A stretch of 64,000 nucleotides of DNA from assembly GCF_003597395.2 (NCBI RefSeq), contig NC_133790.1, forward strand, positions 22,227,854 to 22,291,853. Reading direction: 5' to 3'. Within the stretch, counting starts at the first letter, position 1. Each line of letters opens with the position of its first letter. Made by a program: the position numbers and the translations under genes. The notes beneath the pieces were generated by a model. That model was not told where the DNA came from, made no database searches, and worked only from the letters and a program-made list of their open reading frames with translations. Below, one piece after another: positions 1 through 35,760 of the stretch. Source of the stretch: Chelonoidis abingdonii. Lineage: Eukaryota > Chordata > Testudines > Testudinidae.

Positions 1-255
1 CAGTGGGGAGAGAGGCTCCTTCTCCAGAGCTAGCTGCTGCCAGCAGGGAGAGGGCTGGGGGTTGTTCTCAGCCTGCCTGCACCCCAAACTCCTCATCCTC
101 AGCCCCACGTCAGAGCCCTCACCCCCATACCTCACTCTCTGCCCTACCCTGGGCCACCTCTCACATTCGAAACCCCTCAGCCCCACCCCATGTGGCTCTC
201 ACATTGAATTTTTTTGCCAAAGTGGCCCACACTTCAAAAATAATGACAAACACTG
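1..255. repeat. C-rich degenerate repeat at window edge
   Basis: Pyrimidine-rich sequence with recurring CCCCA/CAGCCC units and CCTCATCCTCAGCCCCAC. Similar in style to the minisatellites inside the elements at 4869-6070 and (opposite strand) 43089-43624. Probably part of such a DNA element; the left end is cut by the window. Its reading frames are by-products of composition. Confidence 0.4.
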
Positions 256-600
256 ATCTAGCCCATTGTCCTGTCTTCTGACAAAGACCAGTGCCAAATG
301 CTTCTGAGGGAATGAACAGAACAGGGCAATTTATTAAGTGATTCATCCCCTGTTGTCCAGTCCCAACATCTGGCAGTCAGAGGCTTAGGGACAACCGGAG
401 CGTGAGGTTGTGTCTCTGACTATCTTGCCTAATAGCCATTGATGGACCCATCCTCTGTGAATTTATCTCATTCTTTTTTTAACCTAGTTATAGTTTTGGC
501 CTTCACGGCATCCTCTGGCAATGAATTCCACAGGCAGAGTGTGTGTTATGTGAAGAAGTACTTTTGTTTGTTTGTTTGTCCAAGGATTGAATAAATAGCA
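256..600 (-). mobile_element. CR1 LINE 3'-region fragment
   Basis: Shares a long stretch with 46,640-47,000: TCTTCTGAC, GAGGGAATGAACAGAACAGG, ACTAATAGCCATTGATGGA-like text and TGGCAA-GAATTCCACAGG. The orientation matches the minus strand CR1 3' end. Decayed, with small indels. Coding capacity is nil. Confidence 0.75.
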
Positions 601-850
601 ACCACATATCTATATGTCTATTTGTCTTTTGTCTACTTTGTTGAGTATGTAATTGCTGCGTTAATTTCCCCATAACTACCCATTTTTTGAACCATTCCTC
701 TAGTTTTGGACGCTTTTTGTTTTTTCCAGTGAGAGGTTATCAGTAGTCTAGCAGTTACTAGCAGATGGAAGATTAATTCTTTTGAGTGTGACCAGGTCTA
801 CAAGGAAGCCCCAGGATCATTTGGTAATAAGTATTCAACAATTTATGATT

Positions 851-1000
851 AGTAATCCAATATTACATTCCATTGCCCTCTAACAATTGGACTTGTCCTT
901 AGTAATCCAATATTACATTCCATTGCCCTCTAACAATTGGACTTGTCCTTAGTAATCCAATATTACAGTCCATTGCCCTCTAACAATTGGACTTGTCCTC
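851..1000. repeat. Tandem repeat, 3 x 50 bp
   Basis: Three head-to-tail 50-bp units start at 851, 901 and 951. The first two are identical; the third differs at two bases. Each begins AGTAATCCAATATTAC and ends GGACTTGTCCT plus one base. Not a CRISPR: there are no spacers. Recent local duplication within a PISD-side non-coding region. Confidence 0.95.
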
Positions 1001-4000
1001 CGTATATACATAAAATCTTTCTACCACAATTTCTCCAACATTTATCCTTGTTTAGTCTACACATATATTTTTAACCTGACTGGTACCTCAAGTACCTCTG
1101 AAACAGTATCTTAAAGAAATTTTGTTTTAGTGTGCTACAGACTGAGATTGCAGGTCCTCTTTTCCAGTTCAAACCCCTTTCCTCTAGGATAGTTTGTCTA
1201 TCCAGGTCCTTTTCCCAGCGTGTCATATATGGACTTTTTTCATTAGGAAAGCTGTCTGCAAAGATTGATATAAATTAGATTTTTGAGGAGGGCTTCCTAA
1301 TCATCCAGAAGCCATTGCTTCTATTAAAATTGGCTTTCTGTATAAAACAAATTTTCTAGACGAGAAACATAATACCTAATTTGAAGGTACTGGTACCATG
1401 GGAGAGTGGACCAGTTAAAGTTAATTTTGATTTCTAAATAAATTTAAAAAATTCTTTGGTGAACAGCTGGTCAACCATGTACGTATTTGATGTCTCTCCC
1501 AGTTTTTAAAATTCTCTGGTTCATGGGGTGAGTTAAAATATGGATTATTTGCAGTGGGTGTCACTGCCAAGGGAAAAGAATTTATTTTATCTCTAGTTCT
1601 GTCCCAAACCCATAGGATAGCCTTTGCTAAATGATGTGTATACATTTCTGAATGGGGTGATTCTTTTAAATTAATCCATAGTAATCTATTAATATTTACA
1701 CAGCTACAATTTTCTTGTTCAGTAAAATCCCAGTGTTTGGTGGAATTCGAGCACCCCCAATCCACTATTGCTCCGTACAGTTCACTTTTGTTCTGGATGG
1801 GTGGTGGTGGAGGAAGAGGAGGAGGTGTTGCAGCAGGGTCTTTTGTCCTGCCCTGTGTCCAGAGAAGGAAAATTCCACTTCTCCTTGTTTGCTGACCCCG
1901 ATTAAGAGGTTAGAAGGAGTCTGAAACAACCTGTGAGTTTGATCTTGTCTGTACAGAGTTGTAACATTAATCTGAAGACCTGAACTTATTCAGATCCTGT
2001 TTCCTCTTGTTTAAATCTGCCTAGACACAAGCTTTCCTTAGCTCCTTGCTCAGCTTACCGCTGAACTCCCATCACTCTTAATATCTTTAAGGAATGGGAT
2101 GTTCAATTGAAGTCACTGGGCAGTATCAGCTGCAGTGAACATGGCACTGTTGCCAAAATAAGTAACTAATTTCTGCAATCTTGTCACATTGGAGTTTGAA
2201 ACCCTATTTTGTCCTTTACGAGGAGATGGAAGTTCATCCAGAAAAAATAACTTGACTTAGACACAGCATGTTACACTGCCATTTCAAAGATCAAAGGTTA
2301 GATCCCACATTTCCTGAATTAGAAATACTGTGGCAGTTGTGCTGGGGAGTGTGGAGAAGATAAAACTTCCAGTCACTCATGAGCAAGTTGAATTCAAGGT
2401 ACTAAATTTTTATCCATGAAGCTCTAAATGGTTTGGGATCTGGTCACCTGAGAGAATTTCCTCCTCATGCCATACTATCACAACTGAAATCAGTAGAGAC
2501 TCTTGATCTGGAGTCTCCTGGATATAAATAGGAGGGAGCTCTTCTCTGAGAGATGCTTTGATTTTGGAACTCGCTACCCTTCTATTTCACCAGAGCCTAG
2601 ATTTGTTAACTTCTGGGCACACTGCAAAGCCTTTTCCCCCGCCCCCTCTTTGGTTTTAGGGGAGGTGGGGAGCTGTGTGTTAGAGGACTTTGATTGATAT
2701 CTTTTTGTCTATTGGACGTTGTTCATATTTATTTATTAAGGCAGGTTCCCTGAGCATAGGATGGGTGGCTATAGATATTTTTATAAATTCTAAGAGAGAA
2801 ATAAATGAGACTTCCCCTCAAACATCTAACAATTCTAAATTTTCCCCATCCTTTACTGAATATCCTCCTCTTGATGTAAACTTTTTTCCTGGAGCTTCAG
2901 AACCTTTTTGCCACATTCTTTATTTTTTCCCAGAGCCGGGAGCAATGGAGTGCCCGGGAGCTTGGGAGCCATAGCTCCCGGCCACCGCAGGCAGCGGCAG
3001 GGCCCTGCAGCTTCCAGCCTCTGCAGGCTGAAATCATGGAGGTCTTTGGAAGTCACAGATACTGTGACATTCATGACAAAGTCATAGCCTTAATTATATA
3101 TAAAGACAGATTTTAAGGTATATTGATCAGAGTACACTTTTTTAAGTTTATGTGCATAAAAATGAAATTAAATAAAGTAAACAAGACTTCAGTGAGGCAA
3201 AAACTTGATAGATGGGTCCTTTTATCACGTTTCCTTTTTTAGTATAAGCACTGAAGGTTAGTAGAGCATCCAGACACTAAAAATGATGCATACTAGGCTC
3301 GTTGTTTTTTGTTGATGATTAAAACTTTCACAGATTTTGATAAACCATCTTACCATTGTGTTGCCGCATTACTAGAAAGGGATTTGGTCCTTTTTAGATG
3401 CCTCACGATTCAGTATTCTTGTTTCTTAAATAATGTGCTAGTTTGTAAGGGATTCCTAACCTCAGGGTTCAGTGCTGCTTGTTGACTTCAGTGGGATCAG
3501 GAGCAGGCCCTTCGTGTTTGATTCTGGTTCATCCACTCTTCAGAGGAATGCTATGGACATGATACCCAGTTCTTTGGCAAATTGATTCTGGGACCTTGTT
3601 CCTTGGCCAGTGCTTCCTAGCTCCCCACTGAGTCTAGTTCATCCACACCCAGACAGATTTTTTCCTTTGGTAGTTCTTTCCAAAACCAAGTGATTCTTAT
3701 TCATTAGTGCTGCCTCTTGGATTTGGTACATTAATGATGTGGTATCACATTGGCTGTAGTATGAATATCAGAATTGTCAACACATTTTAAAATACCCAAT
3801 TAGCCTATTACGCCTGGGTTTTTCAACATTTTTGTTATAAAGATTTTGGGAGGAGAACACTTTTTGCTGTCACTTTCCCTCATTTGTTTTGTGCTGATAT
3901 TGTAATGTACTGGTATTAGCATTCGCTATTATTGCTCTCTCATTGTTGCTCAGTAACAATGCAGCATAGAAGTATCCTCCTTGCCAGAAAATGGAAACAT

Positions 4001-4067
4001 TGCAATGTGTAAGGCTTGTTTCTTGTGCAAGAGGAGCTTGCCAATTAACAATTATTATTAGCAACAT
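1001..4067. other. PISD: Non-coding stretch left of PISD exon 7217
   Basis: Presumed first intron of the mitochondrial-form transcript, or 5' flank. No exon is recognised. A GC-rich patch at about 2930-3110, followed by GTGACATTCATGACAAAGTC-type text, looks like a decayed interspersed repeat, but I cannot name it. Confidence 0.4.
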
Positions 4068-4232
4068 TAGTGGTTCTCAGTGTTTTCCGTACCATGACCC
4101 AATGCTACAACCGAAAAAAGTTTCAGGGACACCCCTCCTCCCCTGCCTGCATCTAACCATAGGGTTTCAGGATCCCCCTTGCCATCTAGCCATGAAAGCT
4201 ATGCTGGTTGGGACCTCTGTGGTGAGAACCAC
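4068..4232. mobile_element. Small DNA transposon (MITE-like)
   Basis: About 165 bp bounded by inverted GTGGTTCTCA (4070-4079) and TGAGAACCAC. The termini resemble hAT-type CAGTGGTTCTCA ends. No clean 8-bp target duplication is seen, so the exact ends and superfamily are uncertain. Confidence 0.5.
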
Positions 4233-4868
4233 AAAGTTATATTATACTGTAATTCTATATAATGCCTTGATTCTGTCTCCGGCAACTGATTATTTACTGT
4301 AAAACTTCTAATATTTAACCATGGTGAGGTAGCACGTCTTTGAGGGACCCCATATATAAAGATAGAAAATAAATCTAAAATACTGTGATGTGGAGCTGTT
4401 TGTTCCTTGCCCAAGATTGGGCAGTGTACCTTGTTAATGAGAGTCTCAGTGATCCAGCCGAGACTGGTGATTGAGCCTCATGTATGAGGCTATGCTTTCT
4501 TACTTTGGAGTAATTGATCTTGACGACTAGTGGTGCTGATTTCCTCAAGGCAGGCTTCTTTAGTCCCAGGTCCCATTACACAAGTGTATATCAGACCATG
4601 TGCCCAGCTGACAAGGGAGAATAAAGGTACAGACTATTTGAAGAAGGGAAGGCAAATGTAGAAAAAAAATAGTTGTAAACTATAAAAGAAACCCAGGGGG
4701 CTATATAAATGGAATCTATGAAAAATAGATGATGTGAAGAGCAGACAAATTGCAGGAAAGGTAGAGTAGAGGAAATGAATACAAAGCCAAAGATGGAGAT
4801 AGGGAATCAGAAAAGCAAATGAAGCATAGGCGAACTGTGTTGCAGGGGGACAGCAGGAGGAGTAATTA

Positions 4869-6070
4869 CTCCTGGGTGAATTCTGTGCCACTGCGCATGC
4901 ACAGAATTCATGTTCCCCGCAGATTTCTTTGCTTTTCCGCAGAAAAAATGACTTTCTGATGGGGAAGCAAAGGGAAGCCACAAGAGTAGTCATATGACCC
5001 TCCCCAGCAGTATGTTTCAGGTGCCCAGGGCAGCCGGCAAAGAGGTAAATCGCAGTGGGAAAGGGGCGGGACTGAGGAAGACCCAGCTGGTGGCTCCTAC
5101 CCTCTGCCAGGCTCAGTTGTTAGTCCTGGCTGGGCTGGAAAGGACAGGACTTCCTCTACCTCTGCACGGCATTTGGGGCCATGTCCAACCTACCCCCATA
5201 TTTGTCCCCCAGTTGTAGCTCTGCAAACTCACCACCACCACCCTTCTTGCACCTGTCTCCCCTCAGCTGCAAAGGTGGGGGGATCACTGTACAGGGAGCT
5301 GCTCCCCCATCCACCCAACCCCTATGCATCCAGACCCCGTCATACACAGCCTATCCTGCAAGCCTCACCCCCCCACACACCCAGAACCCTCCATGACAAG
5401 CCCCGCTCCCTTGCACCTGGACTACCCCGACCAACCACGTAGATCCCCACCCCACTGAGCCCCACTCGCCCAGCATCTGGAATCCCCCCACTGAGCCCTC
5501 CTTACCCAGACCCCTCTGCCGAGCTCTATCCCCAGATACACCCAGACCCCTCCCCCCCGCTGAGCCCCAACCACCTTCACCTGGACCCCACTGCACAGTT
5601 CCATTACCATTGCACCCAGAATCCCCCAAGAAGTCCCTGTGAATCCAATCCCCCCGCACCCAGGTCCCCCACTGAGCCACGTGCACCTAGATTGCCCCAC
5701 ACAGAGCCCTGTTAACCCACACTTGGATTCCCCCACACTAAGCCCCACCACACTTTGATCTTACATTGCTGAGCCTGCCTGCCCACACCTGGTGCACCTG
5801 GCACGGAGGGGCAGGCCCCTGGGGTGTTTCTGGGGCAGGCCCAGTCCTTGTGCTATATCAGGGTTGGGTGCAGCCTCACTGCTGAGTCCGTGTCCGGGGG
5901 GAAGGAGAGGGAGGTGCTGCACAGTGATCTCCCACCTTTGTGCAGCTAGTGGCCTGTGCTCCTCAGTGCCATGCTGGAGTCTCCACATTTATTTGACAAA
6001 TAAAATTTGCAGACTTCTAAAATATTGGGTGCAGAATTTTTAAATTTTTGGCACAGACTGCCCTTGGGAG
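4869..6070. mobile_element. 1.2-kb non-autonomous DNA element with internal C-rich minisatellite
   Basis: Imperfect inverted ends: CTCCTGGGTGAATTCTGTGCC-like at the left, and a right end reading GGCACAGACTGCCCTTGGGAG. They are flanked by TAATTA on both sides (4863-4868, 6071-6076). The middle (about 5200-5760) is a degenerate C-rich tandem array with recurring CACTGAGCCCC. No transposase remains. Long reading frames on both strands here come from the array. Superfamily unresolved. Confidence 0.65.
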
Positions 6071-6260
6071 TAATTACAGTAATGGATATATCAAATGGAG
6101 GGAGAAATAGAGGCAGAAAGATGGGAGAGAGCATTTAAATGTGGAGTAACATAAGAGCACATTTAAAAAACAGAAAAAACAAAAATTCTCCATAGCCATT
6201 GCAGTTTGTTAAACGCTTCCATCCTGCACACACTGGGAGCAGCACATTGAGCAACTATGT

Positions 6261-6378
6261 TCCTTATTAGTGGCGAGTATCCCTGTCTGTCACAAGGGAG
6301 ATTGGGGTTCGATTCATCAATGGGGAGGCTGCCCTTGGAGATCAGACTAGGGTCCCTTTTATTCTAAAGTCTATGAAA
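6261..6378 (+). pseudogene. tRNA-Asp(GTC)-like sequence fused to a CR1-like tail (SINE-like)
   Basis: Bases 6261-6327 align with vertebrate tRNA-Asp as remembered. The CCTGTCTGTCAC anticodon region keeps GTC and the GGGGTTCGATTC T-arm/B-box is intact, but about 5 nt are missing from the D-arm and the acceptor stem has mismatches. The tail 6328-6378 (GATCAGACTAGGGTCCCTTT, then AAAGTCTATGAAAT) resembles CR1 3' ends. Not a functional tRNA; best read as a SINE or a CR1-mobilised tRNA pseudogene. Confidence 0.7.
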
Positions 6379-7216
6379 TTACAGCCTTACTTAAATGTGT
6401 TTGATGCTACTTACAAGGTGCCAGTGCAGCTTCCCTGAGCAGTGTTGACAGGATTGTATCGCTGAGAACTGTGCTAACCAAATGGTATTCTAGATCTCCA
6501 CTTCCTAGTGGGAGGGGTATAATACAGTTTGATACCATCCCTGTCTGCTTTGAAGAGGGAAATTGTGTAAGCAGTAACCATATTTAAATATTTTTGTAGT
6601 TAGAACAGTTAAGCTTCTGGTGTAGAAAGAGCCTTCATCTTTACATTTCTGCCAGAATTCAAGTGTACTTCTCATCTAAGATGTTTGCTGGAAATGGGGT
6701 CAGGTGACATTTACCACTCCAGTGGATATTTTAAAATCCAGGGAGGAATTCTGGATATGATCTTTTGGTTTTGGTCAGTATCATGCCAGCATCAGCCTTC
6801 AGCTAACTTCTCGTGATTTGTCTGTTTAAAGTTTGTACTGGGTTTGTACTGGAAATATTGTCAGCTCCTTTCCTCATGCATCAATAATGGGTGCTGTTTT
6901 CATCAGGCCCCAGACAAACAATCTGAGAAAACAAGATTTTCATGATTTCCAGAGTGTCTACTGATACGGAGGTTGGGGATCAGTGATACTTTTAAATCAC
7001 AAGTCATGCTTTCAGGATGTGGCTGCTGTCAGCAGTGACCCATCTTTATGTATGTGCATCCTCAGTAAAAGGACCTTGTATGCATCTTGTGTGTCAGTGG
7101 GACATGACTGTATGCATCTATAACATTCTCAGTATCTGATCTGACCTTCCTCCCTTATAACTTCGTCTTTACTCTGTAGCTGTCCTGTTTCCTAAAGATC
7201 TGCCTCTTCTTGTTAG
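6379..7216 (+). other. PISD: Intronic sequence before PISD exon 7217
   Basis: No gene or clear repeat seen. It ends in the pyrimidine-rich tract and TTAG acceptor of the 7217 exon. Confidence 0.5.
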
Positions 7217-32619
<25,403 letters not shown>

Positions 32620-34210
32620 AAACTACAAGAGGATTTTGTATACAAAGGAACTCAAAACTTACAAGAAAAATGTTTCACTAATGGAAACTATCACTCAGCA
32701 GGACCTGGGTGAGGAAAATTATTCAACAACACTGCTGTGTAAAACTGGGGTAGGAATATTTGCCCTATATCACATACCCATGCTGAGAGCAGTAAAATAA
32801 TCAGATATCCATATACATATCAGGTACAGATGCCTTTAAGAATGTTGACCAGGGTGGTTTCTATCCTATCCTGTGCCTACAGTCTTTAACACTCTCCTCT
32901 TCAATGTGTTGCAAACTAGTTACATTCATACAGAGCCTGTAGGTCCTTATCGGGGACCAGGGAAGGCAGAAAGATTAGCTACCTTTAAAGGGACACTGAT
33001 AGGTTGACCTAGACCCAAAGTTTCACTTCTGTAAAATGTGGTTTTCAAACTTGCAGTAGCCAGAAATGTCTAATGCAAACACAACATCAAGTATGGAAGC
33101 CAGGAAGTCAAATTGCCTAGTTGTACTTCCATTTCCAACCTAGGTGAAATGCACAATCTACATTAATGGCATCAGTGCTGAAACCAGTAAATTAGACTCA
33201 AATTCTGTTTAATAACATACTGGTAACAGGTATGGAAACTAATTTTTAAATGCCTTTTAACCTGTTGTTGTCCCTTTAAAACTGGACTTTGCACTGTATT
33301 TTAAACCTGAAAACACTGTGTCTACATTCCATGTGGTTGAACTTGTCATCTTTTTGAAAAAAGTATATTTTTTTTAGCTTGCAGCAGTCAGACTGTTGCA
33401 TATTCTTCTCCCAATCCATAGTTTTATTTTTGCCATTCCAGGCCTTAAGGATTTTTTGTTTGTATGAATGGTAATTACTCTCCTCAGTCACCCAAAAACT
33501 ACTGAGATTAATCTTGTGACATAAAACAGTAACAAGTGGTTTGGGGTCTGCTCCCTTCTCATTGCATGGGGGAGTTTCCATCAATACAAAACTCCTTCTC
33601 CGTTGCAGTGGGGATGCAGCCAAAGTATGTTTCCCCTTCTGCTGTACAGATGCTGCTGCTTATTGTATTGTGTCATAACCTTCAGGGTCTAACACTGAGG
33701 TCTTGATGTGGGAATTTCTCTCTGTACAAAACAATTTTAAATATATCAGGGCTTATAGTTTAGTGCACAGAATGAAATGCCATGGGCACTGACTGTGTAT
33801 TAAAAACCATTATGGACCTTGGGGGCAATCCAAGCTTGCTCCCCATGTGCACTAACTTGCTTTTCTATCCTTCAATGGACTTGCAAATATTTGTTTAACT
33901 TACCAAAAAGCCAAACTTCCATTTTTCTTTTGCACTCATTGCTGATAGAGAGAAGCTGGGGCTGAGTGCTCTGCAGCTTCATCCTCCAACAACTTTAGTT
34001 TCTGTTAATTCATGCGAAGAAGGGTTAGATGGAAATAGTAACAACCTCCTTTATTAATGTATGGAACATGACACTAAGAATAGGAGTTTTAAGCTTCACA
34101 TGACCAGTAATGAGATTAACAGCAACTGGTGCCAAAAGGGTTGAGAGCAACTCACTTCTCCTGCAATGTACTGCTTGTTCTTACTGAATAAATTCTATTT
34201 TGAGCCAAGG
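32620..34210 (+). other. PISD: PISD 3' untranslated region (inferred extent)
   Basis: Non-coding sequence after the PISD stop with no convincing reading frame or clear repeat. An AATAAA hexamer at 34187-34192 is the best polyadenylation candidate and gives a 3' UTR of roughly 1.6 kb. Nearer, weaker A-rich signals exist, so a shorter UTR is possible. Confidence 0.5.
34187..34192 (+). promoter_or_regulatory. PISD: Candidate PISD polyadenylation signal
   Basis: Canonical AATAAA about 1.57 kb after the PISD stop codon. The choice is positional; cleavage was not observed. Confidence 0.5.
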
Positions 34211-35652
34211 AAGTCTATTGCCTGTAAATGAATGGGACACCCTGAGCTTGAAGGAATGGACTAGCTTATCATCAAACCTGGCCCTCCCATCTTCCTGTGA
34301 GGTCATCTACTCCTTCTCAGCTTGAGGGGCAGCTGGTGTTTTTTTTTAAAGATCTGCCTGCAGTTCCAAGGGGATCTTCTGAAACAAACTTTTAGAATTA
34401 ATTAAAAATGAGACTGAGCACTGTAAAGGAAAGTCTGTCTCCCCTGGATGTGCTGGAGAAGACAGAATCAAGTATGTACAGCTGGCCAAGCCCTATACAC
34501 TTAACTTATGCTCAGTGTCTGGTAATACAGCCTGCCAAAGGCTCATAGGATGAGCTTGATTATTTAGACCTGTCTTGGTCAACGTAGGAGAGAACTAATC
34601 CTTTGGCTCCAAGAGTCAGCATTTCCTCATATTAAATGGGGGCTGCTTAAAATCGCTCTTAGTCCCCCGTCACCCCCCCCACTTTGTTCAGCCCCTTACT
34701 GCTAGGAAGTTCAGAACTTGTGTATTATTCATCACAATGTTCTTATTCTAGCTAGGCGTGAAATGCATCCAGACATCATCAGCCCTAAAGGTTGAAGCTA
34801 TGACTAATTACCCTTCAGGTGCTAGAGGCTCTGTGAACAGCACAAGCCTGTTGCAGTGGGGTAGAGGAAGAGAGATTGAATCTCTTCCTCCTCTGAGGCC
34901 TTTTGTCTTAGTTGTGGCCAAAATAAATTTAAGCTTTAAATTCCTCACTCCTCAGCCATCACAGTATCTGAGCACCCAGTTCTAACAGGGGCTGACAGAA
35001 GTTGCTACTGTTCTCTTTACTATGAATGTGTCAAACAGATCATTCCGCACCAGATCAGCTCTTTTTGTAGTGGTTTTAGCACTGTGGAAACTTGGCTGGC
35101 TAGCAGGAATGTCTTACCAACTGATCAGAGGAAGTAAAGGCAGGGTTTCTGGAGAATACTAGCCATGCTGTAAGTTTCTCCTGCAGAGAGAATCCATTTA
35201 ATTTTTTAACTGGAACACTAGCCCAGTATTTCTGTATGTCACACTATGATTTATGAACATTAACTCTTATTTTAAAATGTTTGAAATTAAAAGTCTTATC
35301 AGCATTGTTTAGCTTCTTAATAAGCAAGGGCATTTAAATAGATACTATAGTGATGGGCTCTATGAATACTCAGCTAAGGACTGTGATGAGTGCAGCTTTG
35401 TGCTGCACAGCAGTGTCCTGTTCCTTATCAAAGCTATGGTAAATAAAGGAGGTAATGTCTCCCATATGCATGCAGCAAAAGGAAACATACATTTAACTGG
35501 TAGAGCAGTTTGGTTTACTTCCCTTCACAAAGTCAGAGATCACGTACATTAGGTGTATGTCCTCTCTGACATCAAAAGCAGATAATCAAAGATCGAACAG
35601 CCAGCCCATTCTACCACTGAGCATGAACAACCCTTCCAAGGTTTTAGACTTG
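34211..35652. other. PISD-SFI1 convergent intergenic / SFI1 3' UTR stretch
   Basis: Holds no gene I can support. The part next to 35653 should be the SFI1 3' UTR on the minus strand, but no canonical minus-strand AATAAA is obvious. ATTAAA (plus-strand TTTAAT at 35197-35202) is one weak candidate. Two plus-strand AATAAA hexamers (about 34920 and 35446) could also serve longer PISD transcripts, so the two 3' UTRs may approach or overlap. Confidence 0.45.
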
Positions 35653-35760
35653 TTACATATCCAAAGCAGTGCGAATATCCTCCACACGGGTGATGTAGCT
35701 CTGCAGACAATGTTTCCCTTCTAGCAACACTTTGGTGAGAGCTTTGATCTGCACCTCCAA
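35653..35760 (-). CDS. SFI1: SFI1 last exon
   Basis: Acceptor GTCTTGTAG precedes 35760; TAA stop at 35653-35655. It has 35 codons: LEVQIKALTKVLLEGKHCLQ then SYITRVEDIRTALDM. Matches the human C-terminus in form (VEMQIQLLAEEL...ACVARIQALRQAL). Phase 0 with exon 18. Confidence 0.95.
   Translation of the reverse strand: MEVQIKALTKVLLEGKHCLQSYITRVEDIRTALDM

Noticed and set aside
851..1000. CRISPR-like direct repeats
   Set aside because: The 50-bp units are contiguous with no spacers, and the genome is vertebrate.
5351..5751. Two overlapping minus-strand frames of about 110 codons, Gly/Trp-rich
   Set aside because: They come from the C-rich minisatellite inside the element 4869-6070; no domain, no splice context.
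6261..6327. Functional tRNA-Asp gene
   Set aside because: D-arm deletion and acceptor-stem mismatches, plus a CR1-like tail, point to a SINE or pseudogene.
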